Assembly (NCBI GenBank): GCA_029582155.1
Contig: CM055895.1
Coordinates: 53,721,250-53,785,249, forward strand
Length of the DNA: 64,000 nt
Reading direction: 5' to 3'
Source: Panopea generosa
Taxonomy: Eukaryota; Mollusca; Bivalvia; Adapedonta; Hiatellidae
Shown here: positions 20,776 through 33,141 of the stretch, piece after piece
Layout: every line of letters begins with the position of its first letter
Position numbering within the stretch: the stretch's first letter is position 1
Notes under the pieces: generated by a model
Seen by the model: only the letters and a program-made list of their open reading frames with translations
Database searches by the model: none
Told to the model about the DNA's origin: nothing
Translations under genes and position numbers: made by a program

Positions 20776-20924
20776 GTTGTACTAGGAGCCTACATCCGTA
20801 TATGATACTTTCTCATACCTAAATAAAGTAGTACAAATCAGGATAAGGAGCCTAATTCCATATAATTATTATGATATTATTGTCATACCTAAATCCAATA
20901 AGACCATAATAAATAACTTGTTAC

Positions 20925-21110
20925 AGTATCATCCCTACCTGCCCCTATATTTTCATGCCGCCCGACCCTTTTATTTTCATAAAAAAAAAATAATAATAAT
21001 AAAGAACAAAATCCTCCTCCTCCTCCTCACCCCTCTCCTTTTTTATGAAAAATTTGGATGATGATGTAGCAATAATTTATTTATAATGGCTTAAGCCATA
21101 CATGAAACAG
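20925..21110 (+). repeat. Dispersed repeat with CATGCCGCCCGACCC ends
   Basis: ATTTTCATGCCGCCCGACCC, a TTTTATTTTCAT-poly(A) stretch, a CCTCCTCCTCC tract and a GTAGCAATAATTTATTTATA end are shared with copies near 36.02-36.18 and, inverted, near 44.82-45.26 kb. The recurring GGC...ATAATGGCC ends suggest a small foldback family of unknown class. Confidence 0.55.
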
Positions 21111-21770
21111 TAAGACGAAACATATTCCAGTAAACTATAAATGGAAACGGTGTTACAATACTTATAAAAGAAGGAATAATATTTTAATGCTTTAACAGAT
21201 TTATTTTTATTTGAAAACATGCATGGTGAGATGTTAATGTTTAAATTCAATCGACTTTATATGGAACAGTTTATGTTTCCATTTTAATGCTTAAATCCAG
21301 TTGGCCTGATGTAAGAACAGCTATCACCCCACCCACTCATGGCCACGTTGCATTGTTGTCCAAGTAAATAAAATGTAGTGTTTACTTATAGTCAGCTTGT
21401 CAAAGGAATAGGGTGACTTAGCAATAAATATCATTCACTGATTGGAATATTGATGTGTTTGATTGACAGCCCACATTAATTGGCCTTGTATCAAAAGCAG
21501 AAAACTGGCAACTATAGGTTGAATGACATTTTATTGTTTTAAAAATCATCTCTATCAAATGTGACCGTCTCAATATTTCTGTAACATGTATGGAATAGGG
21601 CATTCAATTCTATTGATTCTGTGTGATTTTTCCTTCACAATAGACAGTGACTGCCAACCAATGTTCTGGAATACTGGTCATCTGATTTACATAATCTTTA
21701 ATTGAAGTCACTTAATGGAAAATTAACTCGATTTCTATTTGGAAAATTTACATAAAAGTCATTAGACACA
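21111..21770. other. Intron, nothing recognised
   Basis: AT-rich unique-looking sequence up to the start of the 52-bp array. No splice-bounded coding segment was supported. Confidence 0.5.
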
Positions 21771-21774
21771 AAAC

Positions 21775-24700
21775 TTGGCAATTGGTAATGCTTCCTGATG
21801 GAAGACCTTCGTAGTGATACTGTCCTGAACCAGATGGTAATGCTTCCTGATGGAAGACCTTCATAGTGATACTGTCCTGGACCAAATGGTAATGCTTCCT
21901 GATGGAAGACCTTCATAGTGATACTGTCCTGAACCAAATGGTAATGCTTCCTGATGGAAGACCTTCGTAGTGATACTGTCCTGAACCAAATGGTAATGCT
22001 TCCTGATGGGAGACCTTCATAGTGATACTGTCCTGGACCAAATGGTAATGCTTCCTGATGGGAGACCTTCATAGTGATACTGTCCTGAACCAAATGGTAA
22101 TGCTTCCTGATGGGAGACCTTCATAGTGATACTGTCCTAAACCAAATAGTAATGCTTTCTGATGGAAGACCTTCGTAGTGATACTGTCCTGAACCAAATG
22201 GTAATGCTTCCTGATGGAAGACCTTCATAGTAATACTGTCCTAAACCAAAAAGTAATGCTTCCTAATGGAAGATCTTCGTAGTGATACTGTCCTGCACCC
22301 AATGGTAATGCTTCATGATGGAAGACCTTCATAGTGATACTGTCCTGAACCCAATGGTAATGTTTCCTGATGGAAGACTTTCATAGTAAAACTGTCCTGA
22401 ACCAAATGGTAATGTTTCCTGATGGAAGACCTTCATAATAATACTGTCCTGAACCAAATGGTAATGCTTCCTGATGGAAGACCTTCATAGTGATACTGTC
22501 CTGAAACAAATGGTAATGCTTCCTGATGGAAGACCTTCATAGTGATACTGTCCTGGACCAAATGGTAATGCTTCCTGATGGAAGACCTTCGTAATAATAC
22601 TGTCCTGAACCAAATGGTAATGCTTCCTGATGGAAGACCTTCGTAATAATACTGTCCTGAACCAAATGGTAATGCTTCCTGATGGAAGACCTTCATAGTG
22701 ATACTGTCCTGAACCAAATGGTAAAGCTTCCTAATGGAAGATCTTCATAGTGATACTGTCCTAAACCAAATGGTAATGCTTCCTGATGGAATACCTTCGT
22801 AGTGATACTGTCCTGAACCAAATGGTAATGCTTCCTGATGGGAGACCTTCATAGTGATACTGTCCTGAACCAAATGGTAATGCTTCCTGATGGAAGACCT
22901 TCGTAATGATACTGTCCTGAACCAAATGGTAATGTTTCCTGATGGAAGACCTTCGTAGTGATACTGTCCTAAACCAAATGGTAATGCTTCCTGATGGAAG
23001 ACCTTCGTAGTGATACTGTCCTGAACCAAATGGTAATGCTTCCTGATGGGAGACCTTCATAGTGATACTGTCCTAAACCAAATAGTAATGCTTCCTGATG
23101 GAAGACCTTCGTAGTGATACTGTCCTGAACCAAATGGTAATGTTTCCTTATGGAAGACCTTCATAGTGATACTGTCCTGAACCAAATGGTAATGCTTCCT
23201 GATGGAAGACCTTCATAGTGATACTGTCCTGAAACAAATGGTAATGCTTCCTGATGGAAGACCTTCATAGTGATACTGTCCTGGACCAAATGGTAATGCT
23301 TCCTGATGGGAGACCTTCATAGTGATACTGTCCTGAACCAAATGGTAATGCTTCCTGATGGAAGACCTTCATAGTGATACTGTCCTGAAACAAATGGTAA
23401 AGCTTCCTGATGGAAGACCTTCATAGTGATACTGTCCTGGACCAAATGGTAATGCTTCCTGATGGAAGACCTTCGAAATAATTTTGTCCTGAACCAAATG
23501 GTAATGCTTCCTGATGGAAGACCTTCATAATAATACTGTCCTGAACCAAATGGTAATGCTTCCTGATGGAAGACCTTCATAGTGATACTGTCCTGAACCA
23601 AATGGTAATGCTTCCTGATGGAAGACCTTCATAGTGATACTGTCCTGGACCAAATGGTAATGCTTCCTGATGGGAGACCTTCATAGTGATACTGTCCTGA
23701 ACCAAATGGTAATGCTTCCTGATGGAAGACCTTCATAGTGATACTGTCCTGAAACAAATGGTAATGCTTCCTGATGGAAGACCTTCCTAGTGATACTGTC
23801 CTGGACCAAATGGTAATGCTTCCTGATGGAAGACCTTCGTAATAATACTGTCCTGAACCAAATGGTAATGCTTCCTGATGGAAGACCTTCGTAATAATAC
23901 TGTCCTGAACCAAATGGTAATGCTTCCTGATGGAAGACCTTCATAGTGATACTGTCCTGAACCAAATGGTAAAGCTTCCTAATGGAAGATCTTCATAGTG
24001 ATACTGTCCTAAACCAAATGGTAATGCTTCCTGATGGAAGACCTTCGTAGTGATACTGTCCTGAACCAAATGGTAATGCTTCCTTATGGAAGACCTTCAT
24101 AGTGATACTGTCCTGAACCAAATGGTAATGCTTCCTGATGGAAGACCTTCATAGTGATACTGTCCTGAAACAAATGGTAATGCTTCCTGATGGAAGACCT
24201 TCATAGTGATACTGTCCTGGACCAAATGGTTATGCTTCCTGATGGAAGACCTTCGTAATAATACTGTCCTGAACCAAATGGTAATGCTTCCTGATGGAAG
24301 ACCTTCGTAATAATACTGTCCTGAACCAAATGGTAATGCTTCCTGATGGAAGACCTTCATAGTGATACTGTCCTGAACCAAATGGTAAAGCTTCCTAATG
24401 GAAGACCTTCATAGTGATACTGTCCTAAACCAAATGGTAATGCTTCCTGATGGAAGACCTTCGTAGTGATACTGTCCTAAACCAAATGGTAATGCTTCCT
24501 GATGGAAGACCTTCATAGTGATACTGTCCTAAACCAAATAGTAATGCTTCCTGATGGAAGACCTTCGTAATAATACTGTCCTGAACCAAATGGTAAAGCT
24601 TCCTGATGGAAGACCTTCGTAGTGATACTGTCCTGAACCAAATGGTAATGCTTCCTGATGGAAGACCTTCGTAGTGATACTGTCCTAAACCAAATGGTAA

Positions 24701-25480
24701 TGCTTCCTGATGGAAGACCTTCGTAATAATACTGTCCTGAACCAAATGGTAATGCTTCCTGATGGAAGACCTTCGTAGTGATACTGTCCTGAAACAAATG
24801 GTAATGCTTCCTGATGGAAGACCTTCGTAGTGATACTGTCCTGAACCAAATGGTAATGCTTCCTGATGGAAGACCTTCGTAGTGATACTGTCCTGAAACA
24901 AATGGTAATGCTTCCTGATGGAAGACCTTCGTAGTGATACTGTCCTGAACCAAATGGTAATGTTTCCTGATGGAAGACCTTCATAGTGATACTGTCCTAA
25001 ACCAAATGGTAATGCTTCCTGATGGAAGACCTTCATAGTGATACTGTCTTAAACCAAAAAGTAATGCTTCCTAATGGAAGATTTTTGTAGTGATACTGTC
25101 CTGAACCCAATGGTAATGCTTCATGATGGAAGACCTTCATAGTGATACTGTCCTGAACCCAATGGTAATGTTTCCTGATGGAAGACTTTCATAGTAAAAC
25201 TGTCCTGAACCAAATGGTAATGTTTCCTGATGGAAAACCTTCATAATAATACTGTCCTAAACCAAATGGTAAAGCTTCCTGATGGAAGACCTTCATAGTG
25301 ATACTGTCCTGAACCAAATGGTAATGTTTTCTGATGGAAGACCTTCGTAGTGATACTGTCCTGTACCAAATGGTAATGTTTCCTGATGGAAGACCTTCGT
25401 AGTGATACTGTCCTGAACCAAATGGTAATGCTTCCTGACGGAAGACCTTCGTAAAATAACTTTCCTGAACCAATAATTGT
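21775..25480 (-). repeat. 3.7-kb minisatellite, 52-bp unit, about 71 copies, with higher-order structure
   Basis: The consensus unit is GGTAATGCTTCCTGATGGAA + GACCTTCATAGTGATACTGT + CCTGAACCAAAT. Diagnostic variants recur at multiples of 52: the AAGCTTCCTAATGGAAGA variant at about 22.72, 23.97 and 24.38 kb (spacing 24 and 8 units), and the AAAAAGTAATGCTTCCTAAT cassette at about 22.24 and 25.05 kb (54 units). The minus strand lacks stops in all three registers, so long repetitive frames appear; they are not a gene. Confidence 0.95.
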
Positions 25481-25900
25481 AAAACCATCATTGTGTCTGC
25501 ATTGTTTTTTAATTATAACAATGTAACTGAACAACAATAGTCTAGAATGAAGGTTTTATAATATAAAGTTGAAACCTAAAGGTTAACTAGTACTCGAACA
25601 CATCCGTCTTCCTAAATAATTGATAACTTTACTTCTTGAATCAGCTGGAGACAAATGACCATGAGGTTTGAAAAAAGTCAGGTTGTGTGCCAGTTGAACC
25701 ATGTCCTTGTTGAGAAATGTCTGCTAGTTGGTGGAACTTTCAGAAAATCCATTGGAAATTTCCACTGGCAGTATATTTTGTATAAAATAGAAATCCTTTG
25801 AGACTTTGAGAATTTTCTTTTTTGTTTTTGAATTGAAGCGTAATTAATTATCATTATTTACAATTATTGGTCTATCTCTCCATTGTCTATTATTTGTTTT
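25481..25900. other. Intron, fragmentary SINE-like words only
   Basis: Near 25590-25670 are short SINE-like words (CATCCGTCTTCC, TGAATCAGCTGGAGACAAAT) that resemble a degraded family A body. Nothing else is recognisable. Confidence 0.4.
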
Positions 25901-25904
25901 TCTC

Positions 25905-26250
25905 AGAGACGCAGATATTTCATTAATGGACTGATACCAGTATGCAAATGTCTGTTTTCGGTGATAAGTTTATTACATTCATTATGGTTTATTAGACATT
26001 GTAAATGCTGTTGGGTATGAGACCCAGATATTTCATTAATGGACTGATACAGGTATGCAAACGTCTGTTTTCGCTGATAAGTTTATTACATTCATTATGG
26101 TTTATTAGACATTGTAAATGCTATTGGGTATGAGACGCAGATAATTCATTAATGGACTGATACAGGTATGCAAATGTCTGTTTTCGCTGATAAGTTTATT
26201 ACATTCAATATGGTTTATTAGACATTGTAAATGCTGTTGGGTATAATGTC
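25905..26250 (+). repeat. Three-copy tandem repeat, about 113 bp
   Basis: Copies start at GAGACGCAGATATTTCATTA (25905), GAGACCCAGATATTTC (about 26019) and GAGACGCAGATAATTC (about 26132). Each continues through GTCTGTTTTCG.TGATAAG and GTTTATTAGACATTGTAAAT. They differ by only a few substitutions, so the array is young. Confidence 0.9.
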
Positions 26251-27870
26251 ATTAATTTTCGGTACAATAGTGTCATCTCGGAAAGTGAACTGTCTTGTCA
26301 CATGACTTAAATGTGTATTCTGCATCTTTCCTTCACTTTTCTTTAATCGCTGTTAGTGTAATGTTTTGATCTTTATAAAAGTTATTTTCATTAACAAAAG
26401 ATCATACCAGAATTCGTTTCGAAGGCAGAATTTGTTTTATTTTTGAATGTGAATACTAAAAGTCTTCCTGGTAAGAGATATTCTGAGGCATTGAAAATTA
26501 AACACAAACTGTTTTGTTGACTTTTAAGCTTCTGCTAGATGGCAGAACCTTGCTAATATGTTTTACAAAGTTTCACCGAAGTGTCACCATGTCTGCATCA
26601 TTTGACTCACAATTGCTTATAAAAGCTTTAATGGCCTCATTGCTCTGACTACAGTCGAGGCTAGATCAAAATGTAAAATGTTCTTAAGAGGAACTAGTTG
26701 TATGAGAAAATCAAATTGTCTTGTTTTACTGCTATGTTAGTATAAAACATGCACTTTATTTGATTGAAATGAATATTTACATTATCTTAACATACTCTCA
26801 TCTTATTGCAGGAATTTTAAGCTGCAGATAGTTTGTTCTGAATTGAGGATATTAAATCCATTTTGGTATTTGATGATTTATTTGTAACATTTTGGCATTT
26901 TCTTTATGTGTGTTTTGGCACTTGATCCTTTTGTTCAACTATGGTAAGGGATGTAAATCTTGTTAAAATAAACTTTATTTTTTACTTTGAAACTAACTGC
27001 ATTTTTCCATTTATTTTAACCGGGTACAGTGACAGAAAGAATGGTAATGATGATCTCCAATACCTTTCTCTGAGTCTCTCTCTGATCTCTCTCTATTCAG
27101 TCGTGTGTCATGGATTTCTGAAACAATAATCAATTCTTATAATAAGCTAGACTGTAAAATTCTCTCAAAACGGTAGCAAATTTTAACGTAGATTCTTATG
27201 AGATGGTGTTTTTAATCAAAATTTCTTCTCTGTCTTGTAATGGTTTTGATGAAATTGTTGATATCTTGTCTAAATATTAAAGAAGCCCAATACTTATGAC
27301 ACTGACTGATTGTTACGACAGTTAATTCATGTTTATAACAGACATTTCACTGCCAAGATAATGGTGTAAAATGGTAGATGGTAATGATAATAAATTGGTT
27401 TGTTAATTTCAACTTTCTTTCAAGTTACTGAGATGAGCAGATAATGCAGTTTTAATACAGTTAATTTTATTTTCATTGTGTTTTTGTTCCTTTTCAGTCA
27501 TGATAGCTTGCAGCAACTAATTTGGAAGAAATATAAAATTGATTAATCACTATCAAATTTCATTTTTGTGGTTTTAGTTGTTACCAAATGGTTCATCAAA
27601 TGCTTTCATTCATCTAAAGTCAAACCTGTAATAGCAGTCACCTCTAGTAAGCAGCCACTTGTCTTAATTAAGCAGCCACATTTTGTATATCCTGTTGATG
27701 TGCAACCTGCATTCAACAACAATCTGTCTTAAAAGGCAACTTTTGCTTCTTCCCTTCACCAGCTGGTCAAGAAAGGTTTGACTGACTATTTTGTACAATG
27801 TTTATATACAGAATTATGTTAATTATAAATGAAGTTACTCTAGCAAATTGACACTCCACACATAAATCAT
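26251..27870. other. Intron, no supported gene
   Basis: AT-rich. A splice-like segment near 27030-27043 (acceptor GGGTACAG, donor AATG|GTAATG) is 14 nt and would break the frame. Confidence 0.5.
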
Positions 27871-28055
27871 GGGTGAGTGCTGTTGGGTTTTTGTCCCAGA
27901 TCTCTGTACCTCTCACAGCTGTGGTGATTGGTTGGAGCTCGGCTCTGTCTACAAGACAAAAAAACTGCTCGGATTCCTTCTAAGGCCTTCCCCCACCACT
28001 GAAACTTGAAACCATATTTATATAACTTTTAATTTATTGAAAATGGCATGTAAAC
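27870..28055 (+). mobile_element. SINE-like repeat, family C, degenerate
   Basis: GCTCGGATTCCTTCTAAGGC, CTTCCCCCACCACTGAAACT and TTTATTGAAAATGGCATGTA parallel the 3' body and tail of the element at about 39.95-40.17 kb (GAGGTCCTCCTCCACC, GTTGAAAATGGCATTAAACA). The head is poorly preserved. Confidence 0.5.
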
Positions 28056-28303
28056 CCCATGTCTGGTTTAACCTTGCTTTTTATTTGTTATTAAAAACAT
28101 TTTGTACTGTTAACTGTTTACTTCATATGTACACCTTTGAACACCTCTAATATAGAAGGCTTTTGAAAACAGTGTAGAACTGCACTGTTTTCTGCTCTAT
28201 CAGAATAAATAGGTAAAATGTATCTATTCATGGAAATTGACTTTGTGTGGCTTTTGAGTTTGGAAGAGTCCAGTTAAAATGCATATGGAGTAAAGAGTAA
28301 ATT

Positions 28304-28442
28304 GGGACCTGGTTAGCTCAGTCGGTAGCACATCTGACTATCAGTCCTGGCGTAGTGAGTTTGAATCACTGCGCAGCAACAGTCTCTGTGATGATTGATA
28401 TATAGTCAGATGCGTAACCGACTGAGCTAATCAGGCCCGGCT
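28304..28442. mobile_element. Chimeric SINE family A head: plus-strand head joined to an inverted head fragment
   Basis: 28304-28398 reads GGGACCTGGTTAGCTCAGTC, a tRNA-like A box, and GTGAGTTTGAATCACTG, a B box, on the plus strand. From about 28402 to 28442 the same head appears in reverse (GATGCGTAACCGACTGAGCT, AATCAGGCCCGGCTC). The two form an inverted pair, so this is a rearranged or twin-primed insertion and not a tRNA gene. Confidence 0.75.
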
Positions 28443-28620
28443 CTTACTTTTGTGATACTGCTTGTTGTGTGGCTGTCGGCTATGGAAAGTTTGGATTCAT
28501 TATGAACAAAATCGGCTCCTTGAAAAACTAACTTGTAAATAAGTCATACTTTATCATGAAATGCTTAATTTATCCTAGAAATAGGTCAAGTGACCATCTT
28601 CCCGCGAAGTTAATATGTCA

Positions 28621-29282
28621 TACCGTATATTCCCTTATAAACGCCCCCACTCTAATAAACGCCCCCCACCTATTTTTCTGGAAAATTAAAAAATAAAACG
28701 TATATGCGATTTGAGTGCATATTCGCCCATCTTTCCCTGATCGATTATTTTGTTACACAGACAACAATTAGCGAAGTGTTTATTACCTTTGAACTCTTAA
28801 CCCATTGTTTATATCTTGGGTGACCACTTAACCACTTTTGGTTGAACAAATACTTCCCCATATTTGCTGTTTAATACTAGTAAAAATACCGTCTGCCAAT
28901 TAAAACATTACAAAACATCGGAAAATGCGGTAAGTCTGTGTACGCCGAAAGCTCATTGTTCCACGTTGATAAGAGCAAGCGTCCAAGTGATTTAAAGTGA
29001 AGAGTACACTGACCATAAATTCGGATATTCCAGTACGCAGACTAATAATTTCATAAAGATTTTCAGCTTTTTTTCATCCTATGTCGATTATTTCATTCAC
29101 TCTAAAATAATTCTGAACCACTTTTTCAGGGATTTAAACCGGATTTAAAGTTTTTTTCTATGGTTTTATTGGTTTTATTGTTTTTTTAACTGTTGTTAAA
29201 TTTGCTTTTTTTGTCTTTTATAAACGCCCCCACCTTGTAAAATGTAACGCCCCCGGGGGTGTTAATTGGGGAATATACGGTA
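28621..29282. mobile_element. Non-autonomous DNA transposon with terminal inverted repeats, 662 bp
   Basis: The left end TACCGTATATTCCC (28621-28634) and right end GGGAATATACGGTA (29269-29282) are perfect inverted repeats. The sub-terminal TATAAACGCCCCCAC occurs near both ends in direct orientation, and a palindromic CGCCCCCGGGGG lies near the right end. A TA dinucleotide at the borders fits a TA target. No transposase frame is present. Confidence 0.8.
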
Positions 29283-29989
29283 TATCATTGTAAAAGTAGG
29301 CAGAATGTTCTTGTTTGAAGAGTTCAATTTTTATTGTCATTATTCGAAACTTAAGTTGTATAAAATGACAGAGATTTCTTGTGATTTTCAAAGAAAGATG
29401 TTTTGTTCACAAGAGAAATGCGTTAGTTCGTAACTTGGTATCACTGTAAAATGAAACGCAATGTGTGTCACGTTGGTGACCTAAGTGGCTGTGTGTCTGT
29501 CTTGTATGAAGGGAGGCATTGGCTCTAGCCTCATGTTTGTTGTTATTCTGAATTTAAAAACTCTGCTTGTAGATTGTTTTGTGTTAAAATCCCCCAGTGT
29601 GGTTACAGGGTACTGTATGAGTGGTAGCAACCATAGGATCATTATAGCTCATGCATGTCATAAAAGGCAACAAACAGATTTAAAGTTCTTTTGTACAAAA
29701 TAATATCAATGTGCATGTTTCTGTTTGTTTTTATCAATCTGAATGTTAATTGGTTGTTTTTGTAAAAGAAGAGCAAGTGTGGAATTTTTCTTTCTACAAC
29801 CTATATTTCCTGTTGGTGTGCTGTAAATTCTCTTTTCATTCATCATTTTGATGAAATAAGAAAGACAAAAATAATGTTGCTTTTAAAAGAATGCTGATGA
29901 TATCTTTATTGACAATGTTCTTTTATAAATTGTCAGTTCCAGACATGGTCACCAACAGAGATATTGCTAAAACAGTCCAAATCAAACTT

Positions 29990-30250
29990 GATATGATAAT
30001 AACTATATAACACCAATTTCATTCCTGATAAATCAAGTGTTGTATCAGAGAATGGAGAAGAGATAAGTGGATGAACTTTTACAACAACTATTAATTGGAC
30101 AATGTTGTCTGAGAAGTAACGTTTAAAATGATTTGTTTTGACAGAGCACTGTCTTGAAAGAAATCACTTCGACAGCATTGTTTGAGAAGTTGAAGCTATG
30201 ATTAGTCCCTAAAACAATTTGTTTGATAATATTGTTGCAGAAACGGAAGG
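29990..30250 (+). repeat. Degenerate repeat leading into the 27-bp array
   Basis: Phrases such as TTGGACAATGTTGTCTGAGA, GAGAAGTTGAAGC and TTTGTTTGATAATATTGTTG recur loosely here and again at 30480-30790. They look like diverged long units of the same array that contains the 27-bp core. Confidence 0.5.
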
Positions 30251-30257
30251 CTTACAG

Positions 30258-30475
30258 TCAAATATCAGTTGGAGAACTTTAAAGTCAAAGATAGGTTGGA
30301 GAACTTAAAAGTCAAAGATAGGTTGGAGAACTTAAAAGTCAAAGATAGGTTGGAGAACTTAAAAGTCAAAGATAGGTTGGAGAACTTTAAAGTCAAATAT
30401 TGGTTGGAGAACTTTAAAGTCAAATATCAGTTGGAGAACTTTGAAGTCAAATATATACCTTGGAGAACTTAATTT
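30258..30475 (+). repeat. 27-bp minisatellite, about 8 copies
   Basis: The unit GGTTGGAGAACTTAAAAGTC + AAAGATA repeats eight times from about 30268. Its length is nine codons, so the plus strand reads LENLKVKDR over and over. No acceptor or donor borders it and degenerate out-of-frame copies follow, so it is intronic. Confidence 0.85.
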
Positions 30476-30815
30476 TCAACATGTCTGAAAAATGATTAAT
30501 TGGATAATTTTGTTTGAGAAGTTGAGAGCAGCATATAGAAAATTGTTTGTTCTCAAAGATTGGTCTCTGAAACGTTCTATTGGACAACATTGTTGAAGTT
30601 GAAAGGTATAAATTAACAATTTGTATAAATTTGTTCTCAGAGACCACTGTCTCAGAAACGTTCTGTTGGACACCATTGTTGGAGAAGTTGAAAGGTATAA
30701 ATTAATCATTTTGTTTAAATTTGTTATCAGCTAGCACAGTCTCAAAAGCGATCAATTGGACAACATTCTAGGAGAATTTGACCATTGTAAAATAATGATT
30801 TGTATTTGTTCTCAG

Positions 30816-30923
30816 AGAGACAACAACAGCGTCTACTCTCTATAGACGATGATGACGGTACAACCGAGTATGACCCACATGAACATGCAGAAAGTTTACG
30901 CCATGGAATACCAGACCATTTTG
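30816..30923 (+). CDS. 108-nt exon of the ankyrin-like C-terminal region
   Basis: The acceptor TTGTTCTCAG ends at 30815 and the donor is TTTG|GTATGC at 30923/30924. Entered in phase 1 it reads E-RQQQRLLSIDDDDGTTEY then DPHEHAESLRHGIPDHF, leaving in phase 1. The acidic DDDD centre and charged helix fit the neighbours and contrast with the intron translation. The exon is a multiple of three (36 codons), so it too could be skipped. It is the first exon downstream of the giant exon shared by the giant, short and internal-start forms. An alternative acceptor two bases on (AGAG) would break the frame. Confidence 0.75.
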
Positions 30924-32889
30924 GTATGCCTTGATATTGTCATCGCAGTATAAAGCTTTCAGTCTTTTTTGTGCGCTCACTAGTTAATTAATTAGAATAT
31001 ATAGATATGTGTTGTGTACTTTTTTTGTCTCTCCTCATCCAAAAATAACTTCTTTGTGGTATATACTGGTAACTACAGATAAAATCATTGTAATGTAAAA
31101 TGTTGCCATGGCAGCAAAGTGTACTTGTCATGGTAACAAAGGATAAATTTGGTATTGTCAATAGTGCATAGTGACCGACATATTGGAATAGTGTATAATC
31201 ATTATCAGATCCAGAAAAAGTGTTTGCATGATTATTGTAAATTTACATTTGATTAGGATATATCAATTATTATAGTAAGGCACCAGAAAGAATTGTCAAC
31301 AATTGCATTAAAACTACTTAACATTTCTCTTAGCATTTAGACATCATTTTATATTTTAATGGTTATTTTAGTGACATATCATTTTACATTTGTATGGTTA
31401 TTTCAGCGTTGAGTGACATATAATTTTAAGCATTAAGTGACTTATTATTTAAACCATATAGTGGCTTATCATTTTACATAATTCTTATGTTACATTTCAG
31501 CATTTATGTTCTTTGTGAATTGAATTTTGTATATATTTTTTTCCATTAATAACATGTTATCACAGTATTTTTATGTCCTTTGAGTATTTTAGTGTTGTAT
31601 ATTATTAGGTATTGACTATATATGATGTACAGTTGATTCAAAGTTTGTTGATAATTGGGAAAGTTCATCATTGAACGGTTTAGGTAAAGTGGGTAACTAC
31701 GGTTGTGAATGCAAACATTTTATAATTGAGTACCTACACCTGTCTTACCTATATAGCGGAATACAAAGTTGATACTATGTTTACAACGGTTTTAAAATAT
31801 ACAAAAATGGACTGTAGTACAACACACATTAGAGTTATTTATTGTTAATAATATTTTGGTAAGTTTCACCAAACTTGGTATGTCCATCCTCTTACTGCTG
31901 CAAGGCACTAAAAACTGGTACAACAGCTGTTATTTGTTGAACAATTGATTCATCAACTTCTATACTATATCAATGTTGATGATAATGCTGCCACCGTAAA
32001 ACGAAATCAGGAGCAACATTTTTACTGTAGATAAAGTCTTATTGTCTTTATTGCCCTTTGTCAAACAAATACCGGTACATTTTCTTTTAGTACTGTATAT
32101 ACAGACCAAATATTTGTTTCCATTTTGGGAGTAGTAATTATCTGAGTGAACAATGCATAAGGTCGATAAACAAGTTATGATGGAATTCGTGTTGTATCAG
32201 ACATGTGACCGCAGTGTAAATATTGAAATGCTGTCTGTGCCTGTATAGCTGCAAATCTTGATATTACACCCTACCAAAATAATTGTAATAAGGAAGAAGG
32301 AAGAAAGAGTGCATTAAAGAAATTGACAGCATGTTGAGGGTTAGCAAGTTATTGATATTTCCAGCTGTGTTCTCTTAATTAGCTTGTGGCAGTAGTACAT
32401 AATCACATACAGTGGCGTTTTCTGAATGAAACATTGATCAATACAGATTGCTAATATGGATAGTTCCATGCTAATGATTAGATATGCAAATCAATATAGA
32501 TGAGCAATAAGTCCATTTGGATTACTTTGCTTTATTCTGCTGTTTGCACGATCTGAAAATGTAAAAATATTGATGTTCGTTTTATTTATTGAAAGTGCAA
32601 TATCTTTCTTAGGTCCTGTTAATTTACTTATCAAAATTTCTACTAATGAACAAGGTAATAATTATGATTAGAGCAAAATCTGAGGGAAATATGCAATGTA
32701 AAATGTTTGATTTTAGAGCTTTTGCAGAATTCATTGTGAACAGAATTACAGTTACACTTCAGATAAGAGTGAAGAAAGCAATAACTTTCATATTATTTCT
32801 CTTATCTTTTAATGTACACATGTTTATCTCCCTTTCTGAATCTTCACTTGAAGGTGAAATATGTATAAAGTGTTTGTATTTCTATGCAG
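30924..32889. other. Intron
   Basis: AT-rich. It contains the dispersed repeat pair member near 31.62-31.70 kb. No further exon was supported. Confidence 0.5.
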
Positions 32890-32964
32890 CTCAGAAACCT
32901 GGCCCCGTATTCATCGATCCCCAGTATGGTGACTCGGAGGAAGATGAAGTAATCGATTATCAAG
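32890..32964 (+). CDS. 75-nt exon of the ankyrin-like C-terminal region
   Basis: The acceptor TTTCTATGCAG ends at 32889 and the donor is CAAG|GTCAGA at 32964/32965. Entered in phase 1 it reads AQKPGPVFIDPQYGDSEEDE then VIDYQ, leaving in phase 1 (25 codons). The sequence is acidic with aromatic residues. A longer open frame runs through from 32646, but its upstream part is intron-like. EVIDY could be a short linear motif, which is not assigned. Confidence 0.75.
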
Positions 32965-33121
32965 GTCAGAGAAACGCATGATTGTCATGAATCAAGCATG
33001 TTAAGTACAGTGACTGTGATCGGTATTGTGAATTTTCAGTTGGTCTTATGTAGTTTTAAGATGAAAGTCTGTGCATAAATAAGTATGACCTGTTACCATA
33101 GTTATATCTTTCTTTTTTCAG

Positions 33122-33141
33122 CTAGCCCACCAATGTTGTAG
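33122..33141 (+). CDS. Weak candidate alternative last exon (ASPPML)
   Basis: The tract TATCTTTCTTTTTTCAG ending at 33121 is among the best polypyrimidine-AG sites in the window. Joined in phase 1 to the exon at 32964 it reads ASPPML then TAG at 33139-33141. An ATTAAA lies near 33163. If used, the protein would lack the conserved C-terminus. Support is the acceptor strength only. Confidence 0.3.

Noticed and set aside
21698..25537. Long minus-strand repetitive open frames (94-203 codons, EALPFGSGQYHYEGLPSG type)
   Set aside because: They come from a 52-bp unit without stops, read in three rotating registers. No splice sites, no non-repeat protein sequence and no conserved domain.
27030..27043. 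14-nt microexon (VTERM)
   Set aside because: Phase 1 to 0; would shift the frame of all downstream exons.
28304..28376. tRNA gene
   Set aside because: A and B boxes are good, but the acceptor stem does not pair and the same head occurs in SINE copies with bodies and TSDs elsewhere in the window.
30269..30472. Possible repetitive coding exon LENLKVKDR
   Set aside because: No acceptor or donor at the borders, copies degenerate out of frame after 30475, and the real exon begins at 30816.
32646..32889. Upstream extension of the 75-nt exon as a 111-codon gene
   Set aside because: The part before 32890 is hydrophobic, intron-like translation and ends in a normal acceptor; only the last part is coding.
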